In this document: piece after piece, positions 49,599 through 57,867 of the stretch
Layout: each line of letters opens with the position of its first letter
Position numbering within the stretch: position 1 is the first letter of the stretch
NCBI GenBank assembly: GCA_038323375.1
Contig: JBBQGV010000023.1
Coordinates: 3,534-67,533, forward strand
Origin: JABWAJ01 sp038323375
Lineage (GTDB): Bacteria > Bacteroidota > Bacteroidia > Chitinophagales > Saprospiraceae
Reading direction: 5' to 3'
DNA: 64,000 nucleotides
The notes under the pieces: generated by a model
What the model was told of the DNA's origin: nothing
The model's input: the letters and a program-made list of their open reading frames with translations, nothing else
Databases searched by the model: none
Program-made: the position numbers and the translations under genes

Positions 49599-50816
49599 TT
49601 AAAACTTGTCCCGCCCAAGCGGGATTTTCAAATCAATCTGATGATAAATCGCCGTCTGGTTCCCAAAAATCTTTGAAAAACCCCGCACATCGTCGCCGGT
49701 CCAGCCGAAGTTCATTTCGCCGTATTGCCCGAATTTGGAGGACATCAGGTCGTGAGGCGACTCGATGCCCAGCACCTGAAAGCGATAAGGGTATAGTTGG
49801 ATGGCAACCTCGCCGGTCACGTTTTGCTGGGCGTTCGCCAGGTAAGCTTCAATGTCGCGCATCACCGGGTCTAAGTATTGGCCTTCGTGCAGCCAGTTGC
49901 CGTAAAACTGCGCTAATTGGTCTTTCCAACTCAGTTGCCATTTGGTCAGCACGTGTTTTTCCAAAGCGTGATGGGCTTTGAGGATGAGCATGGGCGCAGC
50001 GGCTTCAAACCCCACCCGGCCTTTAATGCCGATGATGGTATCGCCCACATGCACGTCGCGGCCAACGCCATAAGGCCCAGCGATGGATTGCAGGAACTGA
50101 ATCGCCTCAACCGGATGGGCAAATACCTTGTCGTTGACAGCCCGGAGTTCGCCTTTTTCGAAACGCAGGGTCACGGTTTCGCTTCCGCTTTGGGTGACTG
50201 GGGTTGGCCACGCTGATTCGGGCAACATGCCCATCGAGTGCAGGGTTTCTTTTCCGCCAACTGAAGTGCCCCAAATGCCTTTATTGATGGAATACTGTGC
50301 TTTTTCAAAATTCAGTTCCACCCCTTTTGAGCGGAGGTAAACGATTTCAGCTTCCCGCGACAATTTCAGATCCCGGATTGGGGTGATGATCTCCATACCG
50401 GGAACCAGAACGTGGAAAATCAGATCAAATCGCACCTGATCGTTGCCCGCTCCGGTACTGCCATGCGCCACTGCGTCGGCCTCAAGCGTTTTGGCGTAGT
50501 TGGCCACTGCCAAAGCCTGCGACATGCGTTCCGCGCTCACACTCAGCGGATAGGTGCTGTTTTTCAAGACATTGCCGTAAATGAGGTAGCGGATGACCTT
50601 GTCGTAATAGTTGCGCGTTTCGTCAACCGTCTGGTGCGAGGCCACGCCGAGGTTGCGGGCATGGGCGGCGATGGCTTCCACCTCCGCCGCATCGAAGCCG
50701 CCGGTGTTCACCGTGATGGTATGCACCTCGTACCCTTGGTCTTCGGCTAAGTATTTCACACAAAAGGACGTATCTAATCCACCGCTGAAGGCGAGCACGA
50801 CTTTTTTCTTTTTCAT
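49599..50816 (-). CDS. argG: Argininosuccinate synthase
   Basis: A 405-residue ATP-dependent ligase joining citrulline and aspartate. The start at 50816 gives MKKKKVVLAFSGGLDTSFCV with the SGGxDxS pyrophosphate loop. DAVAHGSTGAGNDQVRFDL and the citrulline-binding SINKGIWGTSVGGKETL follow. The start codon overlaps the stop of the GNAT gene (ATGA), which supports this start over the longer upstream open frame and implies coupled translation. Confidence 0.96.
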   Translation of the reverse strand: MKKKKVVLAFSGGLDTSFCVKYLAEDQGYEVHTITVNTGGFDAAEVEAIAAHARNLGVASHQTVDETRNYYDKVIRYLIYGNVLKNSTYPLSVSAERMSQALAVANYAKTLEADAVAHGSTGAGNDQVRFDLIFHVLVPGMEIITPIRDLKLSREAEIVYLRSKGVELNFEKAQYSINKGIWGTSVGGKETLHSMGMLPESAWPTPVTQSGSETVTLRFEKGELRAVNDKVFAHPVEAIQFLQSIAGPYGVGRDVHVGDTIIGIKGRVGFEAAAPMLILKAHHALEKHVLTKWQLSWKDQLAQFYGNWLHEGQYLDPVMRDIEAYLANAQQNVTGEVAIQLYPYRFQVLGIESPHDLMSSKFGQYGEMNFGWTGDDVRGFSKIFGNQTAIYHQIDLKIPLGRDKF

Positions 50817-51520
50817 ACTTTCCGCTTTTTTGAAGCTTTGAGCAATACGTATTGTTTGAACCGAATCCAGCGGCCAAACAAGCTGAAGTTGTCCTTGAAA
50901 TGCCGTTTTTGGTCTTTTCCCGGTGTTGCGGCACCGTTCTGTTGCGCTGCTGATTGTTGCAACTGCTGCTTTTCTGCCGCTTCTACCGGATCGAAGAGCA
51001 TGGCGGTGCAAAGGCAGTTTTTACGGTCTTTGCTCATCAGAATATCGTAGTTGACGCAGCTTTGGCAACCTTTCCAAAATGCTTCATCGTTGGTCAGTTC
51101 CGAATACGTCACCGGCTCGTAACCCAGGTCGGAATTGATTTTCATGACGGCCAGCCCGGTCGTAAGGCCAAAAATTTTGGAGTTGGGATATTTTTGTCGC
51201 GACAGTTCAAAAATTTTGCGTTTGATTTCCGTGGCCACACCGGTTTTTCGGAACGCAGGCACCACAATCAGACCCGAATTGGCCACGTATTTGTGGTGTT
51301 CCCATTCTTCGATGTAGCAAAACCCCACCCAGCTTCCGTCATCTGTCAGGGCAATAACGGCTTTACCTTCTTCCATTTTTTGGCGGATATAATCGGGCGA
51401 ACGCTTGGCAATGCCCGTTCCCCTTGCCTTCGCGGATACTTCCATCTCGGTGGCAATCTGCTCCGCATAGTGTTTGTCAGCGGGCGTAGCCAGCCTGACG
51501 ATGGGCTTATTTTCGTTCAC
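50813..51520 (-). CDS. GNAT acyltransferase, candidate N-acylglutamate synthase of the arginine pathway
   Basis: A 235-residue GNAT protein, first gene of the arg operon. The acyl-CoA site appears as SGLIVVPAFRKTGVATEIKR, and the domain covers about residues 8-150. A Cys-rich segment follows (FWKGCQSCVNYDILMSKDRK, then NCLCTAML), suggesting a metal site, and then a basic, Gln-rich tail. No argA or argJ occurs in the cluster. From its place, and from reports that a GNAT beside argG supplies N-succinylglutamate in Bacteroides, it is likely to make the acylglutamate. The donor (acetyl- or succinyl-CoA) is undecided. Confidence 0.75.
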   Translation of the reverse strand: MNENKPIVRLATPADKHYAEQIATEMEVSAKARGTGIAKRSPDYIRQKMEEGKAVIALTDDGSWVGFCYIEEWEHHKYVANSGLIVVPAFRKTGVATEIKRKIFELSRQKYPNSKIFGLTTGLAVMKINSDLGYEPVTYSELTNDEAFWKGCQSCVNYDILMSKDRKNCLCTAMLFDPVEAAEKQQLQQSAAQQNGAATPGKDQKRHFKDNFSLFGRWIRFKQYVLLKASKKRKV

Positions 51521-51559
51521 GTTCTGTTTAAAACGATTTAGAAGGATGAAAAGATGAAA

Positions 51560-51592
51560 AAAGCTGTCCGCTTTCGAAAAGTGGACAGCTTT
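51560..51592 (-). promoter_or_regulatory. Attenuator-like hairpin in the arg operon leader
   Basis: Arms AAAGCTGTCC (minus strand, from 51592) and GGACAGCTTT (ending 51560) are perfect over 10 bp with a 13-nt loop. Read leftward the stem runs into TTTTTT and then CATCTTTTC, the form of an intrinsic terminator. It lies between the promoter at 51629-51660 and the first gene at 51520, so it would be inside the leader RNA. No obvious arginine-rich leader peptide was found. Confidence 0.6.
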
Positions 51593-51628
51593 GTACCAGG
51601 TTGGTTTTATTCGCAGTTAGAATGGATG

Positions 51629-51660
51629 CAAAGGTATGGGATTTGCAGGTTTTGGGCAAG
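51629..51660 (-). promoter_or_regulatory. Promoter of the arginine operon
   Basis: Read leftward, CTTG (51657-51660) is followed after 20 bp by TACCTTTG (51629-51636), a perfect -7 box with a near-consensus -33 box. The predicted start near 51622 gives a leader of about 100 nt containing the attenuator-like hairpin. Confidence 0.7.
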
Positions 51661-51714
51661 TATTTGGTGGAAAACGGGGGTATGCATTTTTTTCCGTTTT
51701 CCAATGTCCAAAAG

Positions 51715-52818
51715 TTATTCCCATTGAAACACGTATCCCCAGCCATTGGCGCGTTCGGCCACTGCAATCAACAGCTCGTTGTTGCCTTTTTTCAGCGGCA
51801 AGTACAGCACATTGTTGTCGGCATTGACTTCTCCACGGTATAGCGGCCCTTTTGACCGGAAAGCGTTGTCGCCCCGGAACAGCGGTTTGCCATTCAGAAA
51901 AATCTGAGCCATGTCGCTGTAATCGAACCGAACCGTGCGTACTTCATCTTTTTCCGCTACGATGGTGGTTCGCGCAAAAACGACATCGAGGGAGTTTTTT
52001 TCAAATTGATCGAAAATGCGTTTACGGCGGTACGCGGATACGTTGACCAATCCACGGTCATTCGCCCGGATCGCCTGCCAGTTGATGGCACCCTCCGGAT
52101 ATTTTTTCCAATGTAACGAATCGGCGTTGTACGCCGGCGACAATTCCCAGTTGATGATGCTTTTGGCGCGTTGGTCAGGTTGCGCAACTTCCGCCATCAG
52201 CACCACGTTGGGCAGGGAACTGTAAGAAAAATCAGAAAACCAGACCTCCCCAAGCGACCAAAGTCCGATTTTGCCTTTTCGCGGTGCCCGCAACATTTGC
52301 GGGACATACAAGGCAATTTGGGCGCCCCCGTTGATGCCTACCCATGCCCGGGATCCTTCAAATTTGATTTTCAGGCGGTTCCATTCGCCCGGTTTATAGG
52401 TGGCAGCACCCTGGTAATCGGAAGAGTGGTACAATTGCCACGAATCTAACCCGTTGTAGCGGGGGGTGTATTGTATGGCGTCGAATTGACCACTTTTGTG
52501 AAAGCGCAGGTAGATCAGTTCCAGGGCGTCGTCGTCCTTCGCCCGAAAGCAAACCCCCGCAAACGCCCGATCGGCCACCGGTGCGATGTCCACTTCAATG
52601 ATGCCGTCGCGCAGTTCGATGCCTCCCAGCAGGGCAGTTCCCTGTTGCATCTTCAGCGCCTGCTTGTTTTTGTGGGAGCCGAATTGGTGCAGGCTATCGC
52701 GCACCTGCCAGGCAGACTGGGGGGTGAAAGGCACCGTAGTTACGGCCAGCGGTTGTGCCTGAGAAAACGCAGGAAAGCAGAGCGCAATAATCAAAAAGCA
52801 GTATTGTAGTCGGTTCAT
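51715..52818 (-). CDS. Secreted protein with concanavalin-like/jelly-roll domains
   Basis: A 367-residue protein with a signal peptide (MNRLQYCFLIIALCFPAFSQ, cleaved after AQA). The N-terminal half (residues of about 40-205) looks like a laminin-G/concanavalin-like sandwich as in DUF1080-type proteins. Its marks are GIIEVDIAPVADRAFAGVCF, then ELIYLRFHKSGQFDAIQYTP and YKPGEWNRLKIKFEGSRAWV. The C-terminal part (about 215-367) resembles a galactose-binding jelly roll (DYSDMAQIFLNGKPLFRGDN, then LPLKKGNNELLIAVAERANG). It probably binds or modifies sugars in the periplasm; no catalytic residues are evident. Confidence 0.65.
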   Translation of the reverse strand: MNRLQYCFLIIALCFPAFSQAQPLAVTTVPFTPQSAWQVRDSLHQFGSHKNKQALKMQQGTALLGGIELRDGIIEVDIAPVADRAFAGVCFRAKDDDALELIYLRFHKSGQFDAIQYTPRYNGLDSWQLYHSSDYQGAATYKPGEWNRLKIKFEGSRAWVGINGGAQIALYVPQMLRAPRKGKIGLWSLGEVWFSDFSYSSLPNVVLMAEVAQPDQRAKSIINWELSPAYNADSLHWKKYPEGAINWQAIRANDRGLVNVSAYRRKRIFDQFEKNSLDVVFARTTIVAEKDEVRTVRFDYSDMAQIFLNGKPLFRGDNAFRSKGPLYRGEVNADNNVLYLPLKKGNNELLIAVAERANGWGYVFQWE

Positions 52819-52904
52819 GTCGTGATTTTTTAGTTTGATTTGCTTTATATTCAGGTGAATGGTTAACAGCAGCGTTCCTTTCCGGGTTTAATGTTCGATT
52901 ATTT

Positions 52905-52912
52905 TACCTTTG
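52905..52912 (+). promoter_or_regulatory. -7 promoter box upstream of tdk
   Basis: TACCTTTG is a perfect TAnnTTTG box, 26 bp upstream of the ATG at 52939. It lies inside the longer open frame beginning at 52891, so that upstream start cannot be used. No good -33 TTTG is present. Confidence 0.6.
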
Positions 52913-52938
52913 CGGAAAGCGAAAATAATAAAGTATCC

Positions 52939-53541
52939 ATGTTTTTGGAACCACATTTTAAAGGACAACGAAGTGGCTGGATCGAAGTGATCTGCGGCTC
53001 CATGTTTTCGGGGAAAACCGAAGAACTCATCCGGCGTCTCAAACGCTCGAAAATTGCCAACCAGCGGGTTGAAATTTTCAAGCCCGGCATAGATAAACGC
53101 TACGGCGAAGAAAAAGTGGTCTCGCACGATTCGAATTACATTTTGTCTACACCCATCGAGCATTCTTCGCGGTTGCTGCAACTGAGCGAAGGCGTAGATG
53201 TGGTGGGCGTGGATGAGGCCCAGTTTTTTGACGAAGAACTCCCTGAAAACTGCCAGCGACTGGCGTTGAGGGGCATTCGCGTGATCGTCGCCGGATTGGA
53301 TATGGACTACCGGGGACTGCCTTTCGGGCCGATGCCCAACCTTTTGGCGGTTTCCGAATACATCACCAAGGTACACGCCATTTGCCCCCATTGCGGCAAT
53401 TTAGCGACCCACTCCTACCGCTTAGTACAGGAAGAAGCCACGATTCTGCTGGGCGAAAAAGACCGCTACGAACCGCGTTGCCGCACCTGCTATCACATGG
53501 GGAATATTTTGGACTTGAGGACGAGGGGGAGCGAGGGGTAG
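52939..53541 (+). CDS. tdk: Thymidine kinase
   Basis: A 200-residue type II thymidine kinase of the salvage pathway. The P-loop is CGSMFSGKTEELIRRLKRSK and the Walker B/lid is VGVDEAQFFDEELPENC. The thymidine-binding region includes AGLDMDYRGLPFGPMPNLL. Four zinc ligands appear as AICPHCGNLATHSYR and EPRCRTCYHMG. The start at 52939 follows from the promoter box upstream. Confidence 0.95.
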   Translation: MFLEPHFKGQRSGWIEVICGSMFSGKTEELIRRLKRSKIANQRVEIFKPGIDKRYGEEKVVSHDSNYILSTPIEHSSRLLQLSEGVDVVGVDEAQFFDEELPENCQRLALRGIRVIVAGLDMDYRGLPFGPMPNLLAVSEYITKVHAICPHCGNLATHSYRLVQEEATILLGEKDRYEPRCRTCYHMGNILDLRTRGSEG

Positions 53542-53561
53542 TTGGCAGTTGGCAGGAGGGT

Positions 53562-54911
53562 TTAAAACCGAATTTCCCACTCCACCTGCACTTTTCGTGC
53601 ATCGCCGCTGATTTGCCAGGCCGAGCCTTCTTTAATCAGGCGGATTGCTTCATCGTCGCAGCCGTAGCCGAGTTTTTGCAAAACCTTAAAGTTGGATAAG
53701 TTACCGGCTGCACTCACCGTGAAGCGCAACTTTACAACCCCTTGAATGCCTTTTTTTCTGGCGGCGTCGGGGTAACGAAGATTTTGAGCAAGGTAAGCCT
53801 CATAGGCATCCGTACCGCCGACAGGTGCCGCAGTGGCCGGTGCTTTGTAAACGCTTTGCGCTTTTGATTGCTTTTTCTCAAAAGAAGACCCGATCACTTC
53901 TTCGAGCGCCACAGCGCTTTCCTTCATGACCACATTCACCGAGCCAGACTGGTTGATGGGGGCAACAAGGGATTCAAAGCCTGTGTAGTTAAAAACCACC
54001 TGTTGTTCATCGCCGGATAGCGGCAGGCTGAAATTGCCTTCCACATCGGTGGAGGCACTGCGTCCCGTACCTTCTGCTACAACGGAGACGCCAATGAGCG
54101 GTTCGCCGCTGGCGTCGGTCACCCGCCCTACCAGGTTGCGCAGGTTGTTGGACTGTTTTTCTTTTGCCGATTTATTGGCGTCCGCCATGTCTTTTTTGGC
54201 TTCTTCGCGGGCGCGTTTTCCAGGCATGGCGGGCGCTGCGCTTTCCGTAGCAGGCTTGTGGTAGGTGGCGATATCGCGTTCGTTATCCGAGGGGACGACC
54301 GGAAGCGGCTGCTCTGCAAGTTTATCCGATGTTTTGGGTTTGGCTGCTCCTTCTCCTGACAAAGCAAAATCGGCTGCTCGCGTATTCTCCGCCATCCTGT
54401 CCGCTTGGTCAACCGGTGCAGGGGTTATGGGCACAACGTTCAACTCTTTCGAGCGGCGATTATAACGGTAGCGTGTCGTTGGGGCGGGTACGGCGGGTTC
54501 TTCGATACTAGCAGCAGGAACGGGTTGTTCCAATTGAGCGATGGCCTGATCGGTTCCTGTATCCGCCGGAAGGCTGCCCGGGGTATCGTTTTTGCTGAGC
54601 ATTTGAGCTTCCGGAGTTTCCCGGAATATCCACCAGCCCATTCCCGCCAAAACCAATACAGATGCAGCAATGGCGATAGCGCGCGGCAGGAGATACACCC
54701 CGCCCGGTCGTTTTTGGTTGCTTTTTTCCTGCAAGCGGCCGCGCAGTCTGGTTAAGTTTTTGTCATGATCCGCATCGGCAAAAGCACGATACCCTTCTAT
54801 TGCTTCCGCAAGGAAAGGATCGTCCCGCATAGCCGCATCGAGGGCGCGCTCATCCGAAGCTCGCCCTTCTCCGCTTAACCAGCGCCGAAGTATGGTGATC
54901 CTATTTTTCAT
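53562..54911 (-). CDS. Membrane anti-sigma-type protein with CarboxypepD_reg-like and TonB C-terminal domains
   Basis: A 449-residue single-pass protein encoded just after an ECF sigma factor gene. Residues 1-75 are cytoplasmic and helical (ILRRWLSGEGRASDERALDA, DDPFLAEAIEGYRAF), like a short anti-sigma region. A transmembrane helix follows (AIAIAASVLVLAGMGWWIF, about 78-96). A long low-complexity periplasmic stretch leads to a carboxypeptidase-regulatory-like domain at about 265-345 (LVGRVTDASGEPLIGVSVVA). A TonB C-terminal-like domain (about 370-449) ends in VQVEWEIRF. It probably holds the sigma factor and senses an envelope signal. That is inference from context. Confidence 0.75.
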   Translation of the reverse strand: MKNRITILRRWLSGEGRASDERALDAAMRDDPFLAEAIEGYRAFADADHDKNLTRLRGRLQEKSNQKRPGGVYLLPRAIAIAASVLVLAGMGWWIFRETPEAQMLSKNDTPGSLPADTGTDQAIAQLEQPVPAASIEEPAVPAPTTRYRYNRRSKELNVVPITPAPVDQADRMAENTRAADFALSGEGAAKPKTSDKLAEQPLPVVPSDNERDIATYHKPATESAAPAMPGKRAREEAKKDMADANKSAKEKQSNNLRNLVGRVTDASGEPLIGVSVVAEGTGRSASTDVEGNFSLPLSGDEQQVVFNYTGFESLVAPINQSGSVNVVMKESAVALEEVIGSSFEKKQSKAQSVYKAPATAAPVGGTDAYEAYLAQNLRYPDAARKKGIQGVVKLRFTVSAAGNLSNFKVLQKLGYGCDDEAIRLIKEGSAWQISGDARKVQVEWEIRF

Positions 54912-54959
54912 TAAAGCCTTCTAACCCCCGAAGGGGTGTGAAAAATGTATTGAAAATCC

Positions 54960-55541
54960 TCAAATTCTCAACTTTCCCTCCACACAAATCCGCAAATTCC
55001 TTCGCCCGTTCTGAATATACGAGCGCACTTTCCCTAAATCTTCCTCCAGCGCGTCTGCGATTTCCTTATAGGATTGCCCGTCCATGTAGAACAGCGAAAC
55101 GCACTGTTTTTGTTGAGCGGGCAGTTGTTCCATGCACTCGCGCAGGGCTTGTTCGTTTTGTTCGATGTCCATATCGCCAACTGGATGCTGAATTTCGGCA
55201 GATTGCATAAGCGCGGGGTCAAAACTTTCCGTTTTTTGGCGATTCTTGCGCCGCAACTGCATCAGGCAATAGTTGCGCAACACGGAATGCAGCCATTTGT
55301 CGAACTCCCGGATATCGTGTTGTTTCACTTTGGTCAGCAATTCTTCAAAAACGCCCATCACTGCGTCTTCTGCGGCCTGCTCGTCTTGCAGGTATTTCAG
55401 GCAAATACCGTAAGCCAGCTCTAAGTAGCGCTCGTACAACTGCCCCAAATATTCGCTCCGGTCGCTGGAGCGGTATAACTCCAGCAAATCCCGGTCGCTT
55501 TGCTCCGGCGTTTGTTTCCTGAAAATGCGCAATAGTGCCAT
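54960..55541 (-). CDS. ECF-type RNA polymerase sigma factor
   Basis: A 193-residue sigma-70 family protein from ATG at 55541 (MALLRIFRKQTPEQSDRDLL). Region 2 reads LYERYLELAYGICLKYLQDE, then AAEDAVMGVFEELLTK and FDKWLHSVLRNYCLMQLRRK. Region 4 reads LPAQQKQCVSLFYMDGQSYK followed by EIADALEEDLGKVRSYIQNG, a helix-turn-helix. A start at 55562 would overlap a -7-like box (ATACTTTG on the minus strand at 55560-55567). The anti-sigma-type gene follows after 48 bp and a vWA protein gene diverges. Confidence 0.92.
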   Translation of the reverse strand: MALLRIFRKQTPEQSDRDLLELYRSSDRSEYLGQLYERYLELAYGICLKYLQDEQAAEDAVMGVFEELLTKVKQHDIREFDKWLHSVLRNYCLMQLRRKNRQKTESFDPALMQSAEIQHPVGDMDIEQNEQALRECMEQLPAQQKQCVSLFYMDGQSYKEIADALEEDLGKVRSYIQNGRRNLRICVEGKLRI

Positions 55542-55559
55542 GCTTTGCTTTGGAAGGTG

Positions 55560-55567
55560 CAAAGTAT
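55560..55567 (-). promoter_or_regulatory. -7-like box upstream of ECF sigma gene
   Basis: ATACTTTG on the minus strand matches TAnnTTTG at all but the first T. It lies 19 bp upstream of the chosen ATG. The upstream element is only a T-run, so the assignment is weak; sigma genes may also be served by their own product. Confidence 0.35.
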
Positions 55568-55648
55568 AAAATTATAGGATAAAAAAAAACTGATGCGGTT
55601 TATGTAATCAGAATGGAAGCGACATCTAAAGGAAAAAATACATTTACC

Positions 55649-57571
55649 ATGATGAAAAGAATGCTCTGGCTGTTATTTACAGCTGCCCTCGTTTTACCGG
55701 CCTGGAGAATGGCCAACCTGCCGAATTACACCATCGAAGGCAAAGTGCTGGATGAAAAAGGAGAGGAACTCATCGGTGCCAGCGTACTCATTAAAGGTAC
55801 CAGCATTGGCGTTACGACGAACATTAATGGCCACTTCACCCTTGCTTCGCCAGACTCCTGCGCCATGCTCGTCATTTCATACACCGGTTTTGAATCGCTG
55901 GAAGTGGAGGCTTGCTCGGGGAAATTCAAAAAATACACCCTGAAGAGCGGCAATATGACTTTAGAAGAAGTTGTGATCACAAGCCCGATCAAAATGGAGG
56001 GTGAACGAAAAGAATCCAGGGCGGCAGGCAAAGCCAAAAAAGACATGGCGATGGGTTACAGTTACCCGTCTTCGCCTGCAATGAGCATGCCTAACCGACC
56101 TTATCCCGAACCTTATCCGGATCAAAATACCGAAGATTATGCCGCTATTCAGGAAAATCGCTTCCAACCGGCCCTACAGATTCCGTTGTCCACTTTTTCC
56201 ATTGACGTGGATGCGGCTGCTTACAGTAACGTGCGCCGTTTTCTGAACTTGGGCCAAATGCCGCCGGCAGACGCGGTGCGCATTGAAGAAATGATCAATT
56301 ATTTCGACTATGATTACCCGCAGCCAAAAGGCGAACACCCGTTTGAAGTGGTGACGGAATTGTCGGAATGCCCCTGGCAACCGGAACACCGCTTGCTGCA
56401 CATTGGCTTGCAGGGCAAAAGTATTTCCACTGAAAATCTGCCCGCTTCCAATTTGGTTTTCCTCATTGACGTGTCGGGCAGTATGAGCGCCCCGAACAAG
56501 CTGCCGTTGTTACAGGCTGCCTATAAATTGCTGGTAGATCAACTGCGCGCGAAAGACAAGGTATCTATCGTGGTTTATGCCGGCGCGGCAGGATTGGTCT
56601 TGTCGCCCACCGATGGCACGGATAAAATAAAAATCAAGGAAGCGATTGATAAATTGAGCGCAGGCGGCTCCACCGCAGGCGGCGCAGGCATCCAATTGGC
56701 TTACAAAACGGCGCGCGAACAGTTCGTGAAGGGCGGCAACAACCGCGTAATTTTAGCCACCGACGGCGACTTCAACGTGGGTGCCAGCAGCGACGAAGAA
56801 ATGGTGAAATTGATCGAAAAAGAACGGGAAAGCGGCATTTTCCTGACCGTGCTGGGCTTCGGTATGGGCAATTACAAAGACAGCAAAATGCAGGAATTGG
56901 CCGACAAAGGCAACGGCAACCACGCTTATATTGACAACATGAGCGAAGCGCGCAAAGTGTTGGTCAACGAATTCGGCGGCACCCTGTTCACCATCGCCAA
57001 AGACGTCAAACTGCAAATCGAATTTAACCCGGCCAAAGTGCAGGCCTACCGCCTCATCGGCTACGAAAACCGGATGTTGAACAAAGAAGATTTCAACGAC
57101 GATAAAAAAGACGCCGGCGAATTAGGCTCCGGGCACACGGTGACGGCTTTGTACGAAATCATCCCCGTTGGCGTCAAAAGCAGCTTCATCGCAACAGTGG
57201 ACGATTTAAAATACCAGAAAACGGAAGATGACAAAAAGATCACGATTGTGCCCAGCAACGAACTCGTCAACATCAAACTGCGCTACAAGCAGCCGGAGGG
57301 CGCTAAAAGCCAGCTCATCGAAAAACCCGTTTTGGACAAACCCCTGAAAATCAGCGAAACCGGCGACAATTTTGGTTGGTCAGCCGCTGTGGCGGAATTC
57401 GGGATGCTGCTGCGCAAATCGGAGCTGAAAGGCAATGCCACTTATGCGCAGGCTTTGAAATTGGCGAAAAACGCACAGGGCAAAGACGTCAATGGCTACC
57501 GTCGCGAAATGATTCAACTCCTGGAAATCGCGCGTGGTTTGGCCGATCCGGAGCTGGCGGGGAAGGAGTGA
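55649..57571 (+). CDS. vWA-domain surface protein with CarboxypepD_reg-like domain (YfbK-like)
   Basis: A protein of 640 residues with a signal peptide (MMKRMLWLLFTAALVLPAW); an ATG at 55613 would add 12 residues. A CarboxypepD_reg-like domain (about 27-110: YTIEGKVLDEKGEELIGASV) is followed by a linker with Pro/Tyr-rich units. A vWA N-terminal segment (IPLSTFSIDVDAAAYSNVRR) precedes the von Willebrand A domain, with MIDAS motif LIDVSGSMSAPNKLPLLQAA and the Thr/Asp of ILATDGDFNVGA. The C-terminal region matches the DUF3520-like end of YfbK proteins. It is divergent from the sigma/anti-sigma pair and may be regulated by it. Confidence 0.85.
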   Translation: MMKRMLWLLFTAALVLPAWRMANLPNYTIEGKVLDEKGEELIGASVLIKGTSIGVTTNINGHFTLASPDSCAMLVISYTGFESLEVEACSGKFKKYTLKSGNMTLEEVVITSPIKMEGERKESRAAGKAKKDMAMGYSYPSSPAMSMPNRPYPEPYPDQNTEDYAAIQENRFQPALQIPLSTFSIDVDAAAYSNVRRFLNLGQMPPADAVRIEEMINYFDYDYPQPKGEHPFEVVTELSECPWQPEHRLLHIGLQGKSISTENLPASNLVFLIDVSGSMSAPNKLPLLQAAYKLLVDQLRAKDKVSIVVYAGAAGLVLSPTDGTDKIKIKEAIDKLSAGGSTAGGAGIQLAYKTAREQFVKGGNNRVILATDGDFNVGASSDEEMVKLIEKERESGIFLTVLGFGMGNYKDSKMQELADKGNGNHAYIDNMSEARKVLVNEFGGTLFTIAKDVKLQIEFNPAKVQAYRLIGYENRMLNKEDFNDDKKDAGELGSGHTVTALYEIIPVGVKSSFIATVDDLKYQKTEDDKKITIVPSNELVNIKLRYKQPEGAKSQLIEKPVLDKPLKISETGDNFGWSAAVAEFGMLLRKSELKGNATYAQALKLAKNAQGKDVNGYRREMIQLLEIARGLADPELAGKE

Positions 57572-57587
57572 TGGGGGGATTGGATGT

Positions 57588-57689
57588 TTTGAGCACGGGG
57601 TAGGGTGCGCCCCTCGCGGTCGCCCAAATACCCGAAATGATTTGAAAATTTGAGCACGGGGTAGGGTGCGCCCCTCGCGGTCGCCCAAA
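57588..57689. repeat. 41-bp direct repeat pair
   Basis: TTTGAGCACGGGGTAGGGTG and the following 21 bases occur at 57588-57628 and again without change at 57649-57689, 61 bp apart. The unit contains GGGTGCGCCC and GCGGTCGCCC, near-palindromes. Short open frames across it are incidental. No promoter or gene is evident in 57572-57837 otherwise. Confidence 0.85.
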
Positions 57690-57837
57690 CACCCAACGAA
57701 CCACCAACAAGGATGATTGGAGCCCGGGGCAATGGGCAATAATTTGAATATTTCGATAGAGATCAAGGGATCTTTGTAGATTGACGATAAATTATTGCCT
57801 TTTGCCCCTTTACCCATTTTCGGACAACGAAAAAGAA

Positions 57838-57845
57838 TATCTTCG
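57838..57845 (+). promoter_or_regulatory. -7-like box upstream of dcd
   Basis: TATCTTCG matches TAnnTTTG at all but one of the six defined positions, with TTTT about 17 bp upstream. It lies 22 bp before the ATG at 57868. Confidence 0.35.
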
Positions 57846-57867
57846 CCCCTCAAATCAGCATAAGCAA

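Noticed and set aside
57380..57853. 157-codon open frame on the minus strand overlapping the vWA gene end
   Set aside because: It runs antisense through the end of a clear gene and across the 41-bp repeats. The repeated peptide segments reflect the DNA repeat.
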